DNA of 10,942 nt, taken from assembly GCA_017435025.1 (NCBI GenBank), contig JAFSFU010000021.1:1-10942 (forward strand). The letters are read 5' to 3'. Position 1 is the first letter of the stretch; each line of letters begins with the position of its first letter. This DNA is from Lachnospiraceae bacterium (GTDB lineage: Bacteria; Bacillota_A; Clostridia; Lachnospirales; Lachnospiraceae). Both the position numbers and the translations under genes were made by a program. The notes beneath the pieces were generated by a model. It did no database searches, was not told the DNA's origin, and saw nothing but the letters and a program-made list of their open reading frames with translations. Below, in pieces: positions 1 through 6,700 of this stretch.

Positions 1-551
1 CAGGATGGTATGCAGGTCTGACAAAAGAAGGAAAAGACCAGATTCGTGATTATATAGATGATCACCATACAGACGATGCAGACATGTACAAAAAGATGGT
101 TCGCATGGCAATGATGAGTTCTGCACAGACTGCCATCATCCCGATTCAGGATTGGGCAGGCCTTGATAACGCTGCAAGAATGAATACTCCGGGTACCGTG
201 GATAACAACTGGAGCTGGAGAATGAAGGCGGACCTGATCACAGACGAACTGACAGAGGAAGTTCTGGCGATGACGAAGCGCTTCAACCGCGCAAACTGGG
301 ATGCGATTGATGCGATCAAGAAGAGAGAGGCTGAGGCTGCAAAGAAGGCTGCAAAAGCAGCAGTGGCAGCAGCGGCGATCGATGATGATGAAGAGTCTGA
401 ATCGGAGGTAATGATTGCTTTAGAAGGTCTCAGTGAAGATGTGGTCGTGGAATTCGATCTTGAGGAACATGCAGAAGTAGAGCTTGAAATCGAACTGGAT
501 GATGAGAATATCATTGCAGAAATTGAGCTTGGCGAAAAGCCGGAGGAGTAA
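1..551 (+). CDS. malQ: 4-alpha-glucanotransferase (amylomaltase), C-terminal part, 5' end outside window
   Basis: Partial gene: the reading frame is open from the left edge (codons begin at base 3) to TAA at 549-551, giving the last 182 residues. MalQ (GH77) transfers alpha-1,4-glucan segments between maltooligosaccharides in cytoplasmic glycogen/maltodextrin metabolism. The diagnostic C-terminal GH77 block is plain: GWYAGL near the left edge, then IIPIQDWAGLDNAARMNTPG and NNWSWRM (about 132-224), matching the family's QD.LGL..ARMN.PGT...NW.WR pattern. The catalytic Asp/Glu residues lie upstream and are not visible. Odd feature: after the expected family end (about base 315) the frame continues for roughly 77 residues, first Lys/Ala-rich (AAKKAAKAAVAAAA), then very acidic (DDDEESESE and further Glu/Asp repeats). 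This tail is not part of the GH77 fold. A small acidic protein gene follows 2 bp downstream. The family assignment is secure; the role of the tail is unknown. Confidence 0.93.
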   Translation, partial: GWYAGLTKEGKDQIRDYIDDHHTDDADMYKKMVRMAMMSSAQTAIIPIQDWAGLDNAARMNTPGTVDNNWSWRMKADLITDELTEEVLAMTKRFNRANWDAIDAIKKREAEAAKKAAKAAVAAAAIDDDEESESEVMIALEGLSEDVVVEFDLEEHAEVELEIELDDENIIAEIELGEKPEE

Positions 552-553
552 TC

Positions 554-811
554 ATGCAGGAATTATATCGTTTGATTGAGAAAAAGATCAAAGATGCCGG
601 TTATCCGGGTGTGGTTGACGGTGAAGAACTGTACAATAACATCTGCGACGAGATGGAAGAGAAGGAGAACGGAAGTTACCTTCTTATGATCAAAGGTGAG
701 GGAAATGTACATTTCGAGTGCCGCGTGGATATCATGGATGACCAGTTTGATCTGCCGTTTGTGGATATCCACGATGGGGATAAAGTCTATCATGTGGATT
801 TTGATGCGTAG
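554..811 (+). CDS. Small acidic protein of unknown function (85 aa)
   Basis: Starts at ATG 554, two bases after the malQ stop, with a GGAGGAG ribosome site at about 542-548 inside the malQ 3' end, so it is probably translationally coupled to malQ. The 85-residue product is acidic and soluble, with no signal peptide or membrane segment. It opens with an amphipathic helix (MQELYRLIEKKIKDAGYPG), then a short acidic helix (EELYNNICDEMEEKENG), then alternating strands (YLLMIKGEGNVHFECRVDI, FVDIHDGDKVYHVDFD). This suggests a small alpha+beta fold. I do not recognise a family and assign no function. Coding status is supported by the ribosome site, tight spacing and the sensible hydrophobic/polar pattern of the predicted strands. 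It ends TAG at 809-811, about 10 bp before the long palindrome. Confidence 0.75.
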   Translation: MQELYRLIEKKIKDAGYPGVVDGEELYNNICDEMEEKENGSYLLMIKGEGNVHFECRVDIMDDQFDLPFVDIHDGDKVYHVDFDA

Positions 812-820
812 TAAGAGGTA

Positions 821-1060
821 TTTGATATTTCATTGAGCAAATAAAAAACCATCTATAGAAAATCCTTTGTTCTGTAAAAATGGCTAACTACCTTCGCTTC
901 CATGCGATTTTATATGCCGGTACGACGATTGCGATAAGTTCGTTTGCAATCTTTGTACCGGCAAAAATCTTTGGAAGCTTAGTCGTTTAGCCTATCATTT
1001 ACAGAATAAGAGATTTTCTACCAGATGGTCCTTTTTATCTTTACTCAACCCAATATCACA
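821..1060. repeat. ~240-nt imperfect palindrome (long-hairpin or MITE-like element, copy A)
   Basis: The two arms, about 821-931 and 946-1060, are imperfect reverse complements across their full length, centred near 940. Conserved pairing blocks include TTGATATT with AATATCAC at the ends, TTGAG with CTCAA, CCATCT with AGATGG, TAGAAAATC with GATTTTCTA, TTCTGTAAA with TTTACAGAA, GGCTAA with TTAGCC, GCTTCCA with TGGAAGC, and an inner stem TGCCGGTAC with GTACCGGCA extended by GATTGC/GCAATC around a ~13-nt loop. By eye most positions pair. There is no open reading frame of note and no U-run after a compact GC stem, so it is not a standard intrinsic terminator. TA dinucleotides at 826-827 and 1054-1055 sit symmetrically near the ends, as in TA-targeted MITEs, but boundaries are uncertain. 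A partial copy of its end recurs at 10897-10942. Confidence 0.85.
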
Positions 1061-1132
1061 GTAAAAGCATACATTTAAGTATCTCACAAACAAGAAAATC
1101 TCTATAGATACCAACACCACACCCCCATTTCA

Positions 1133-1141
1133 TGCTATAAT
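1133..1141 (+). promoter_or_regulatory. Extended -10 promoter for the ABC exporter operon
   Basis: TGCTATAAT is a perfect extended -10 element (TGn plus TATAAT at 1136-1141), predicting a start of transcription near 1148 and a leader of about 40 nt. No convincing -35 hexamer lies 16-18 bp upstream; that stretch is C/A-rich. Just upstream, GTATCT (1079-1084) and AGATAC (1106-1111) form an inverted repeat and TCTATAGA (1101-1108) is a perfect 8-bp palindrome. Either could be an operator, but this is speculation. Confidence 0.6.
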
Positions 1142-1186
1142 ATCCCATAAGAAATACTTTGACAGATGCGACAGGAGGTATTCGCT

Positions 1187-3037
1187 ATGCCGGAGAAAAG
1201 AATAGAAGTAAACCAGGCGAAGATATCCAATTCCTATACAAAGCTTTCCCTCGTATGGGAGTTTTTGAAGGGAAGCAAGCGATATTTTGTGATCAGTATC
1301 ATTGCAACCCTTCTGGTCAATGCGTTGGACATGCTGACGCCGCAGATTATCCGTACAACTGTGGACAGTGTCATTGGGAACGCACCATTAGATGTACCGG
1401 GTTTTGTAGCAACGTGGGTTGACAGAGCTGGTGGAATCGAATATCTGAAGACACATGTATGGGTGATTGGAATTCTTATTGCAGCGATTGCACTGGCCAG
1501 TGCGGTCTGTCGATATGTATACACCTTATATAACAGCAAAGGTGCGGAACGATTTGTAAAGACAATGAGAAACCGCCTGTTCTCCCATATTCAGCGTCTG
1601 CCGTTTTCCTGGCACATGAAGAATCAGACCGGTGATATCATTCAGCGGTGTACTTCTGATGTGGATATGATCAAAAACTTCATTTCTGAGCAGTTGACGG
1701 CGGTGTTCCGAATCGTGATGATGATCGGATTGTCGCTATTTTTCATGTTCTCCATGAACTTTAAACTGACTCTGGTGGCAGTCGTTTTTGTACCTGTGGT
1801 GGTAGCGTACTCCACTTTCTTCCATTCAAAGATCCGAGATCGCTTTACCCAGTGTGACGAGAATGAAGGCGTGCTGTCAACAATTGCACAGGAAAATCTG
1901 ACCGGCATCCGTGTGGTCCGTGCGTTCGGACGAGAAAAATTTGAGAAGGACCGTTTTGAGAAGCAGAATAATATTTATACGGACGAGTGGATGAAACTCT
2001 GTACCGTGTTGTCGTTATTCTGGGGTACCGGAGATTTGGTTTCCGGACTGCAGATTATGTTGATCGTGGTTCTGGGATCGGTTTTTTGTGTACAGGGTGA
2101 GATGACAGCCGGTGAGTTCATTGCGTTTGTGTCATACAATACGATGCTGATCTGGCCGGTCCGTTCCCTGGGAAGAACCATCTCTGAGATGAGTAAGGCC
2201 AGCGTTTCAGTAGAACGTCTGCGTTATATTATGAATTCAGAGCCGGAACAGGATAAGGCTGATGCGATCACTCCGAATCTGAACGGTGATATTGTGTTTG
2301 AACACGTGACTTTTGGGTATGGTGATATTCCGGTACTTCAGGATGTGAGTTTTACGATTCCAAAGGGATCGACGTTTGGCATTCTTGGTGGGACGGGGTC
2401 CGGTAAATCAACGCTGATGCATTTAATGAACCGTCTCTATGATCTGCCGAAAGAAAATGGAAGGATCACCATTGGCGGTGTGGATATTGCTGACATGAAG
2501 GGTGAGTGGGTTCGCCAGAACATCGGCATGGTTCTGCAGGAGCCGTTCCTGTTCTCAAGAACCATCGCAGAAAATATCGGCATTACAAAGGATAGCATGA
2601 CGCTCACAGAGATTCGCGAGGCGGCTGCAATCGCTTGTGTGGACAGGTCTGTTATGGAGTTTACGAAAGGTTATGACACGATTGTTGGTGAGCGTGGCGT
2701 GACCCTTTCCGGCGGTCAGAAGCAGCGCACGGCAATTGCCCGCATGCTGGTTCAGAGGACACCGATCATGGTTTTCGACGATTCCCTTTCGGCTGTGGAT
2801 GCCCAGACGGATGCACTGATCCGCCAGGCGTTGAAAGAAAAACTCAAAGAGGCAACCGTGGTTCTTATCGCCCACCGTGTAACAACGTTAATGCAGGCGG
2901 ACTGCATTATGGTCCTGGACAAGGGCAGGATTGCGGAAATCGGTTCTCATAAAGAACTGATGGAGAAACAAGGAATCTATCGCAGAATTTATGATATGCA
3001 GATGACTGTGGAAGAGGAGGTGGAGGCAGATGAGTAA
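1187..3037 (+). CDS. Heterodimeric ABC exporter, BmrC/TM287-like subunit (degenerate Walker B)
   Basis: Membrane ATP-binding cassette exporter half-transporter, 616 aa. The start at ATG 1187 is chosen because AGGAGG lies at 1173-1178 with 8-nt spacing; an in-frame ATG at 1166 has no ribosome site. The N-terminal half (to about residue 335) has six hydrophobic segments of a type IV exporter domain. The nucleotide-binding domain follows: Walker A GGTGSGKST at 401-409 (Lys407), Q-loop Gln451, canonical signature LSGGQ at 507-511, Walker B MVFDD ending at Asp531 with Asp532 where the catalytic Glu is expected, then SLSAVD, and H-loop His563. Asp at the catalytic position is the hallmark of the degenerate-site subunit of heterodimers such as Bacillus BmrC or Thermotoga TM287. 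The next gene overlaps by 8 bp and encodes the complementary partner. Likely role: export of drug-like or amphipathic compounds; the substrate cannot be read from sequence. Confidence 0.93.
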   Translation: MPEKRIEVNQAKISNSYTKLSLVWEFLKGSKRYFVISIIATLLVNALDMLTPQIIRTTVDSVIGNAPLDVPGFVATWVDRAGGIEYLKTHVWVIGILIAAIALASAVCRYVYTLYNSKGAERFVKTMRNRLFSHIQRLPFSWHMKNQTGDIIQRCTSDVDMIKNFISEQLTAVFRIVMMIGLSLFFMFSMNFKLTLVAVVFVPVVVAYSTFFHSKIRDRFTQCDENEGVLSTIAQENLTGIRVVRAFGREKFEKDRFEKQNNIYTDEWMKLCTVLSLFWGTGDLVSGLQIMLIVVLGSVFCVQGEMTAGEFIAFVSYNTMLIWPVRSLGRTISEMSKASVSVERLRYIMNSEPEQDKADAITPNLNGDIVFEHVTFGYGDIPVLQDVSFTIPKGSTFGILGGTGSGKSTLMHLMNRLYDLPKENGRITIGGVDIADMKGEWVRQNIGMVLQEPFLFSRTIAENIGITKDSMTLTEIREAAAIACVDRSVMEFTKGYDTIVGERGVTLSGGQKQRTAIARMLVQRTPIMVFDDSLSAVDAQTDALIRQALKEKLKEATVVLIAHRVTTLMQADCIMVLDKGRIAEIGSHKELMEKQGIYRRIYDMQMTVEEEVEADE

Positions 3038-4859
3038 GACAAAAGAACAGGAATTTAAAAGGCTGCCATACTTTGGAATTAACAAACTGCTTCCTTACTT
3101 AAAACCATACAGAGGGATCATATTCTGGATGATCAATCTGGGATTCGCCGGTGGTTTGGTGGATATTATACTTCCTCTGTTTCAGGAGTATGCGATTGAT
3201 CATTTTATTGCAAAACAGACGCTGGACACTATGAGTACGTTCATCTGGGTCTATCTTGGTGTTCTGGCCTTTCAGGTTCTGGCAAATGGAATTTCCGCCT
3301 ACCAGGCGTGCCAGATTGAGATGTATGTGGGCCGTGACATGAAACGAGAGAGCTTTAATCATCTGCAGAATTTGGCATTTTCCTATTTTAATCAGAATAG
3401 TGTGGGGTACATTCATGCGAGAGTCATGAGTGATACCAACCGCATCGGTGCACTGGTGTCCTGGAGCCTCATGAATGGAGTCTGGTACATCTCTTACATT
3501 ATCGGAGCAATTATTGTCATGCTGGCAGTCAATGCCAAGCTGGCATTCTGGGTGCTTTTGATCGTGCCGGTCATTGCCGTGGTGGCGCAGATGTTCCAGT
3601 TAAAGCTAGTGACATTGAACCATAAGATCCGAGAAGTCAATTCTCAGATCACTTCCAATTTTAACGAGGGAATTACCGGTGCCAAGACGACAAAAACGCT
3701 GGTAATTGAGAATAAAATGGAAGAAAACTTTAGCCGAACGACGGAGGAGATGGAGCTTCGGTCGGTACATGCGACCCATTACAAGGCTATGTTTGCGTCC
3801 CTGATCTCGTTCGCTTCTTCAGCGGCGCTGGCTCTGGTACTTTGGCAGGGCGGTCATATCACCATGGAAGGGGTTATGGAGATCGGTACACTGTCGGTGT
3901 TTATGTCTTATGCATTAGGTATGATGGAGCCGATCCAGTGGATCGTGCGATCCATTTCAGATCTGATTACGGTACAGGTCAACGTGGAAAGATTCTCCAC
4001 GCTGATGGAGACGGAGTCCGACGTACGCGATTCAGAAGAAGTAATCGCGAAATACGGTGATTCTTTCAATCCAAAACGCGAGAATTGGGAGCCGCTTTAT
4101 GGGGATATCACGTTTGAGGATGTGTCTTTTCAATATCCGGATGGCGACGAGTACGTGTTGGAACACTTTAATCTTCATATTCCGCAGGGAACAAATGTGG
4201 CGATTGTCGGTGAGACCGGCGCGGGAAAATCTACATTGGTGAATCTGGTATGTCGTTTTTTTGAGCCGACTGCGGGACGAATCTTGATTGATGGCAGAGA
4301 TGCAAGGGAACGGTCGCAGCTGTGGCTTCACAGCAATATCGGCTATGTTCTCCAGTCCCCGCATCTCTTTTCTGGCAGTGTTTTGGAGAATCTGAGATAT
4401 GGAAATCCGGATGCGACCATGGAACAGATCGAGGAAGCTGTGAAACATGTTTCGGCTGATGAAGTGATTGCCAGAATGGAACATGGATATGAGAGTAATG
4501 TAGGCGAAGGCGGAGATCTTCTGTCTACCGGTGAAAAGCAGCTGCTTTCATTTGCAAGGGCAATTTTGGCAGATCCCCGTATTTTTGTCCTTGATGAGGC
4601 GACATCTTCTATTGACACAGTGACGGAAAAGAAGATTCAGGACGCGACGATGCGCCTGATGAAGGGACGGACATCCTTCGTGATTGCCCATCGTCTGTCA
4701 ACGATCAGACAGGCAGATCTGATCCTGGTGATCAAAGATGGTAAGATTATTGAACAGGGAACGCACAAGGAGCTGATCACAAAACGAGGAGAATACTACC
4801 AGCTTTATACAAAACAGTATCAGGAAGAGAACACAAAAAAACTATTTTCAATACTATGA
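3030..4859 (+). CDS. Heterodimeric ABC exporter, BmrD/TM288-like subunit (catalytic Glu, deviant signature)
   Basis: 609-aa half-transporter starting at ATG 3030, overlapping the upstream subunit gene by 8 bp (ATGAGTAA) with a GAGGAGGTGGAGG purine run at 3014-3026 as ribosome site. This arrangement favours coupled 1:1 translation. The N-terminal domain has six membrane segments (first about residues 30-50). In the nucleotide-binding domain: Walker A GETGAGKST at 394-402 (Lys400), Q-loop Gln442, signature LSTGE at 498-502 instead of LSGGQ, Walker B FVLDE with Asp522 and catalytic Glu523, and H-loop His554. Together with the partner, the working ATP site would be this subunit's Walker A/B plus the partner's LSGGQ. 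The second site (partner's Asp532 plus this LSTGE) would bind but hydrolyse ATP poorly. The last few residues (KKLFSIL) extend slightly past the usual end. Substrate unknown. Confidence 0.93.
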   Translation: MSKTKEQEFKRLPYFGINKLLPYLKPYRGIIFWMINLGFAGGLVDIILPLFQEYAIDHFIAKQTLDTMSTFIWVYLGVLAFQVLANGISAYQACQIEMYVGRDMKRESFNHLQNLAFSYFNQNSVGYIHARVMSDTNRIGALVSWSLMNGVWYISYIIGAIIVMLAVNAKLAFWVLLIVPVIAVVAQMFQLKLVTLNHKIREVNSQITSNFNEGITGAKTTKTLVIENKMEENFSRTTEEMELRSVHATHYKAMFASLISFASSAALALVLWQGGHITMEGVMEIGTLSVFMSYALGMMEPIQWIVRSISDLITVQVNVERFSTLMETESDVRDSEEVIAKYGDSFNPKRENWEPLYGDITFEDVSFQYPDGDEYVLEHFNLHIPQGTNVAIVGETGAGKSTLVNLVCRFFEPTAGRILIDGRDARERSQLWLHSNIGYVLQSPHLFSGSVLENLRYGNPDATMEQIEEAVKHVSADEVIARMEHGYESNVGEGGDLLSTGEKQLLSFARAILADPRIFVLDEATSSIDTVTEKKIQDATMRLMKGRTSFVIAHRLSTIRQADLILVIKDGKIIEQGTHKELITKRGEYYQLYTKQYQEENTKKLFSIL

Positions 4860-4874
4860 AATGCTTGGTAAATT

Positions 4875-4883
4875 TGTTATAAT
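4875..4883 (+). promoter_or_regulatory. Extended -10 promoter upstream of the GGDEF gene
   Basis: TGTTATAAT in the 65-bp gap after the ABC genes is a perfect extended -10 (TGn plus TATAAT at 4878-4883), predicting transcription from near 4890. No good -35 is seen at the standard distance, as with the ABC promoter. No terminator separates it from the ABC genes, so read-through from upstream may add to expression. Confidence 0.6.
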
Positions 4884-4924
4884 AAAAGATAGCCGATTCG
4901 TGTGGTGGGGAGGTGAATGAGCAA

Positions 4925-6100
4925 ATGACAGAACATACGATTAATACAACAAAAATTTATGAAGAATCCTATGAAAAATGGCGCAATGCGATATTTAAAG
5001 CTAATTTAATCTGTGTAGGAATCGTAATGGTCATGGAGTTTTTGATTTGGGGTATTTTTGAAGTTCAGGATCTTCGCCTGCAGCCTCTGGGAGAGTATCT
5101 TGTTTATTATATGCTTTTGCCAACACTCTTCAATCTGTTGATTCTTTTTGTTGGATTTGTGCTCATGCGGTTTGCGAATGGGGACACTAAAGCGATGAAT
5201 TATGTGCCAATTGTTCAGATGGTGTGCCTAAGTTTTTCTTTGTGTGTGTTCCACAATCTGTTCTCGGTGTTACTGTGTACATTTAGCTTCCCGATCTTTT
5301 TGACTGCGATTTTCAGCGACAGGAGAATGACAAAGAGAATTACCATTTTGTGTATTATCGGAATTTCTCTTGCACAATTATTGGGACCGCTTATTACCCA
5401 CAGTGAAAATGAGTATCGGTTTACCATATGGCTGGTTAGTCTTGCAATCATTGCAAGCACGAATGTTATCAGTAATGTCTTGATTCAGTTCCAGAAACAG
5501 AAAGATAAAAAACTGGAAAGCGTATACAAGAGCCGAAGAGAGGCATTGGAACAGTTGAAATATGATCAGAAGACCGGTTTATATGCGCATACGTCTTTCC
5601 AAACGGGTTTACGTGAATTGGTTGAAAGCAGCACGAAGGGCGATCGCCCTGCAGTTGCGGTGCTGGATATTGATGATTTTAAAAAGGTAAATGATACATA
5701 TGGCCATGTCAAAGGTGATGTGGTTCTTTTGGAATTGGCGCGCATTATGCGCACCGTTTGTGGTGAAAAATATATAGCAGCACGTTTTGGCGGTGAGGAG
5801 TTTGCTATTTTGTTCCGCGGCGGAAATATCGGAGAGTACGTGCGTGTTGTTGAGACAATAAGACAGGAGTTTGAACAAATTTGCTTTGAATTCCGCCGAG
5901 AACCGGTGACTGTGAGCATTGGTCTTGCTATGTGGAAAAGAGGCTGGGATGTGACGGAGTTTTTTGATCGTGCGGATGAGGCTTTGTATATATCCAAAAG
6001 ACAGGGAAAGAACCGTACAACAGTCTGTGATGAAAGTGGAATGAAAGCCGCTGATGTATATAAGCATACAAATACTCAGCAGGGAATTAAGCTGATGTAG
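4925..6100 (+). CDS. Membrane-anchored GGDEF diguanylate cyclase
   Basis: 391-aa protein predicted to make cyclic di-GMP from two GTP at the inner face of the membrane. The start is taken at ATG 4925: the ribosome site GGGGAGG (4907-4913) overlaps an in-frame GTG at 4913, so that GTG cannot use it, whereas ATG 4925 has about 11-nt spacing. About six hydrophobic segments fill residues ~15-185, followed by a charged linker helix (KQKDKKLESVYKSRREALEQ) and the GGDEF domain. Visible motifs: DIDDFKKVNDTYGH with metal-binding Asp248, and the active-site loop GGEEF at 289-293 after AARF. The catalytic motif is intact. The autoinhibitory RxxD site expected five residues before GGEEF is absent (GEKY there), so product feedback by that route is unlikely. 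The N-terminal region matches no sensor domain I can name. First gene of a probable five-gene unit. Confidence 0.9.
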   Translation: MTEHTINTTKIYEESYEKWRNAIFKANLICVGIVMVMEFLIWGIFEVQDLRLQPLGEYLVYYMLLPTLFNLLILFVGFVLMRFANGDTKAMNYVPIVQMVCLSFSLCVFHNLFSVLLCTFSFPIFLTAIFSDRRMTKRITILCIIGISLAQLLGPLITHSENEYRFTIWLVSLAIIASTNVISNVLIQFQKQKDKKLESVYKSRREALEQLKYDQKTGLYAHTSFQTGLRELVESSTKGDRPAVAVLDIDDFKKVNDTYGHVKGDVVLLELARIMRTVCGEKYIAARFGGEEFAILFRGGNIGEYVRVVETIRQEFEQICFEFRREPVTVSIGLAMWKRGWDVTEFFDRADEALYISKRQGKNRTTVCDESGMKAADVYKHTNTQQGIKLM

Positions 6101-6178
6101 TTAAAGGGAACATAAATCTGCATGATGCGGAAGAATGGCAAGATTCTGGATAAGAAAGAGACAGCAGGGGAGGACAGT

Positions 6179-6682
6179 ATGCGTAACGAGCTGACAGAAA
6201 AAGATATCAAAAAAATCGAGGAAGAGATAGAGTATCGAAAACTGGTGGTAAGAAAAGAGGCCATTGAGGCTGTAAAAGAGGCAAGAGCGCAGGGGGATCT
6301 CAGCGAAAATTTCGAGTATTACGCGGCGAAGCGTGATAAAAATAAAAACGAGAGTCGAATTCGTTATCTGGAGAGGGTGATCAAAACGGCTAAAGTGGTG
6401 TCGGATCAGTCTAAGGAAGATGAAATAGGACTCTATAATACTGTAGATGTTTATTTTGAAGAGGACGATGAGACAGAGACTTATAAAATCGTTTCCAGCA
6501 TCCGCGGTGATTCTCTGAAAGGATTGATTAGTTCGGAATCACCCTTGGGCAGAGCATTATTGGGACATAAAGTCGGTGACCGGGTGCATGTTCGTATTAA
6601 TGAAAAAGCCGGATATGATGTGATTGTGAAACGAATAGAAAAAACGGAAGACGACGGAACAGAAGCATTGAGAAGTTTCTAG
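6179..6682 (+). CDS. greA: GreA-family transcript cleavage/elongation factor
   Basis: 167-aa cytoplasmic protein that would enter the RNA polymerase secondary channel and stimulate cleavage of backtracked transcripts. The start is ATG 6179, 5 nt after GGGGAGG (6167-6173); an in-frame ATG at 6122 lacks a ribosome site. The N-terminal coiled coil (residues ~5-75) carries the tip motif QGDLSENFEYYAAK, with Asp40 and Glu43 matching the acidic pair that coordinates Mg in GreA. The C-terminal FKBP-like domain has ISSESPLGRALLGHKVGDRV, the family signature. Length is slightly above the usual ~158 aa owing to an acidic C-terminal tail. It sits 78 bp after the GGDEF gene and 18 bp before a transporter gene, not in the context where I would expect the housekeeping greA, so it may be a second copy. 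That cannot be judged from this window. Confidence 0.88.
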   Translation: MRNELTEKDIKKIEEEIEYRKLVVRKEAIEAVKEARAQGDLSENFEYYAAKRDKNKNESRIRYLERVIKTAKVVSDQSKEDEIGLYNTVDVYFEEDDETETYKIVSSIRGDSLKGLISSESPLGRALLGHKVGDRVHVRINEKAGYDVIVKRIEKTEDDGTEALRSF

Positions 6683-6700
6683 ACTTTTGGGAGAATTCTT

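Noticed and set aside
146..514. Serine/alanine-rich minus-strand frame opposite the malQ tail
   Set aside because: A shadow of the Glu/Asp/Ala codons of malQ; no ribosome site or family features.
821..1060. Intrinsic terminator for the malQ operon
   Set aside because: The structure is far too long, and no compact GC stem is followed directly by a run of Ts. It might still reduce read-through, but it is not a standard terminator.
1166..1186. Upstream in-frame ATG for the first ABC subunit
   Set aside because: It has no Shine-Dalgarno sequence, while AGGAGG at 1173-1178 serves the ATG at 1187; the longer start would place the ribosome site inside the coding sequence.
1159..1422. 87-codon plus-strand frame overlapping the start of the first ABC gene
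   Set aside because: Out of frame with the well-supported ABC subunit, and the product has no recognisable features.
4913..4924. GTG start at 4913 for the GGDEF protein
   Set aside because: The GTG overlaps the only ribosome site; ATG 4925 is correctly placed for it.
5566..6067. Long minus-strand frames opposite the GGDEF domain
   Set aside because: They lie entirely opposite a domain with intact GGDEF motifs and show no coding features of their own.
6122..6178. Upstream in-frame ATG for the GreA-family gene
   Set aside because: No ribosome site, and the extra 19 residues are not GreA-like; GGGGAGG precedes ATG 6179.
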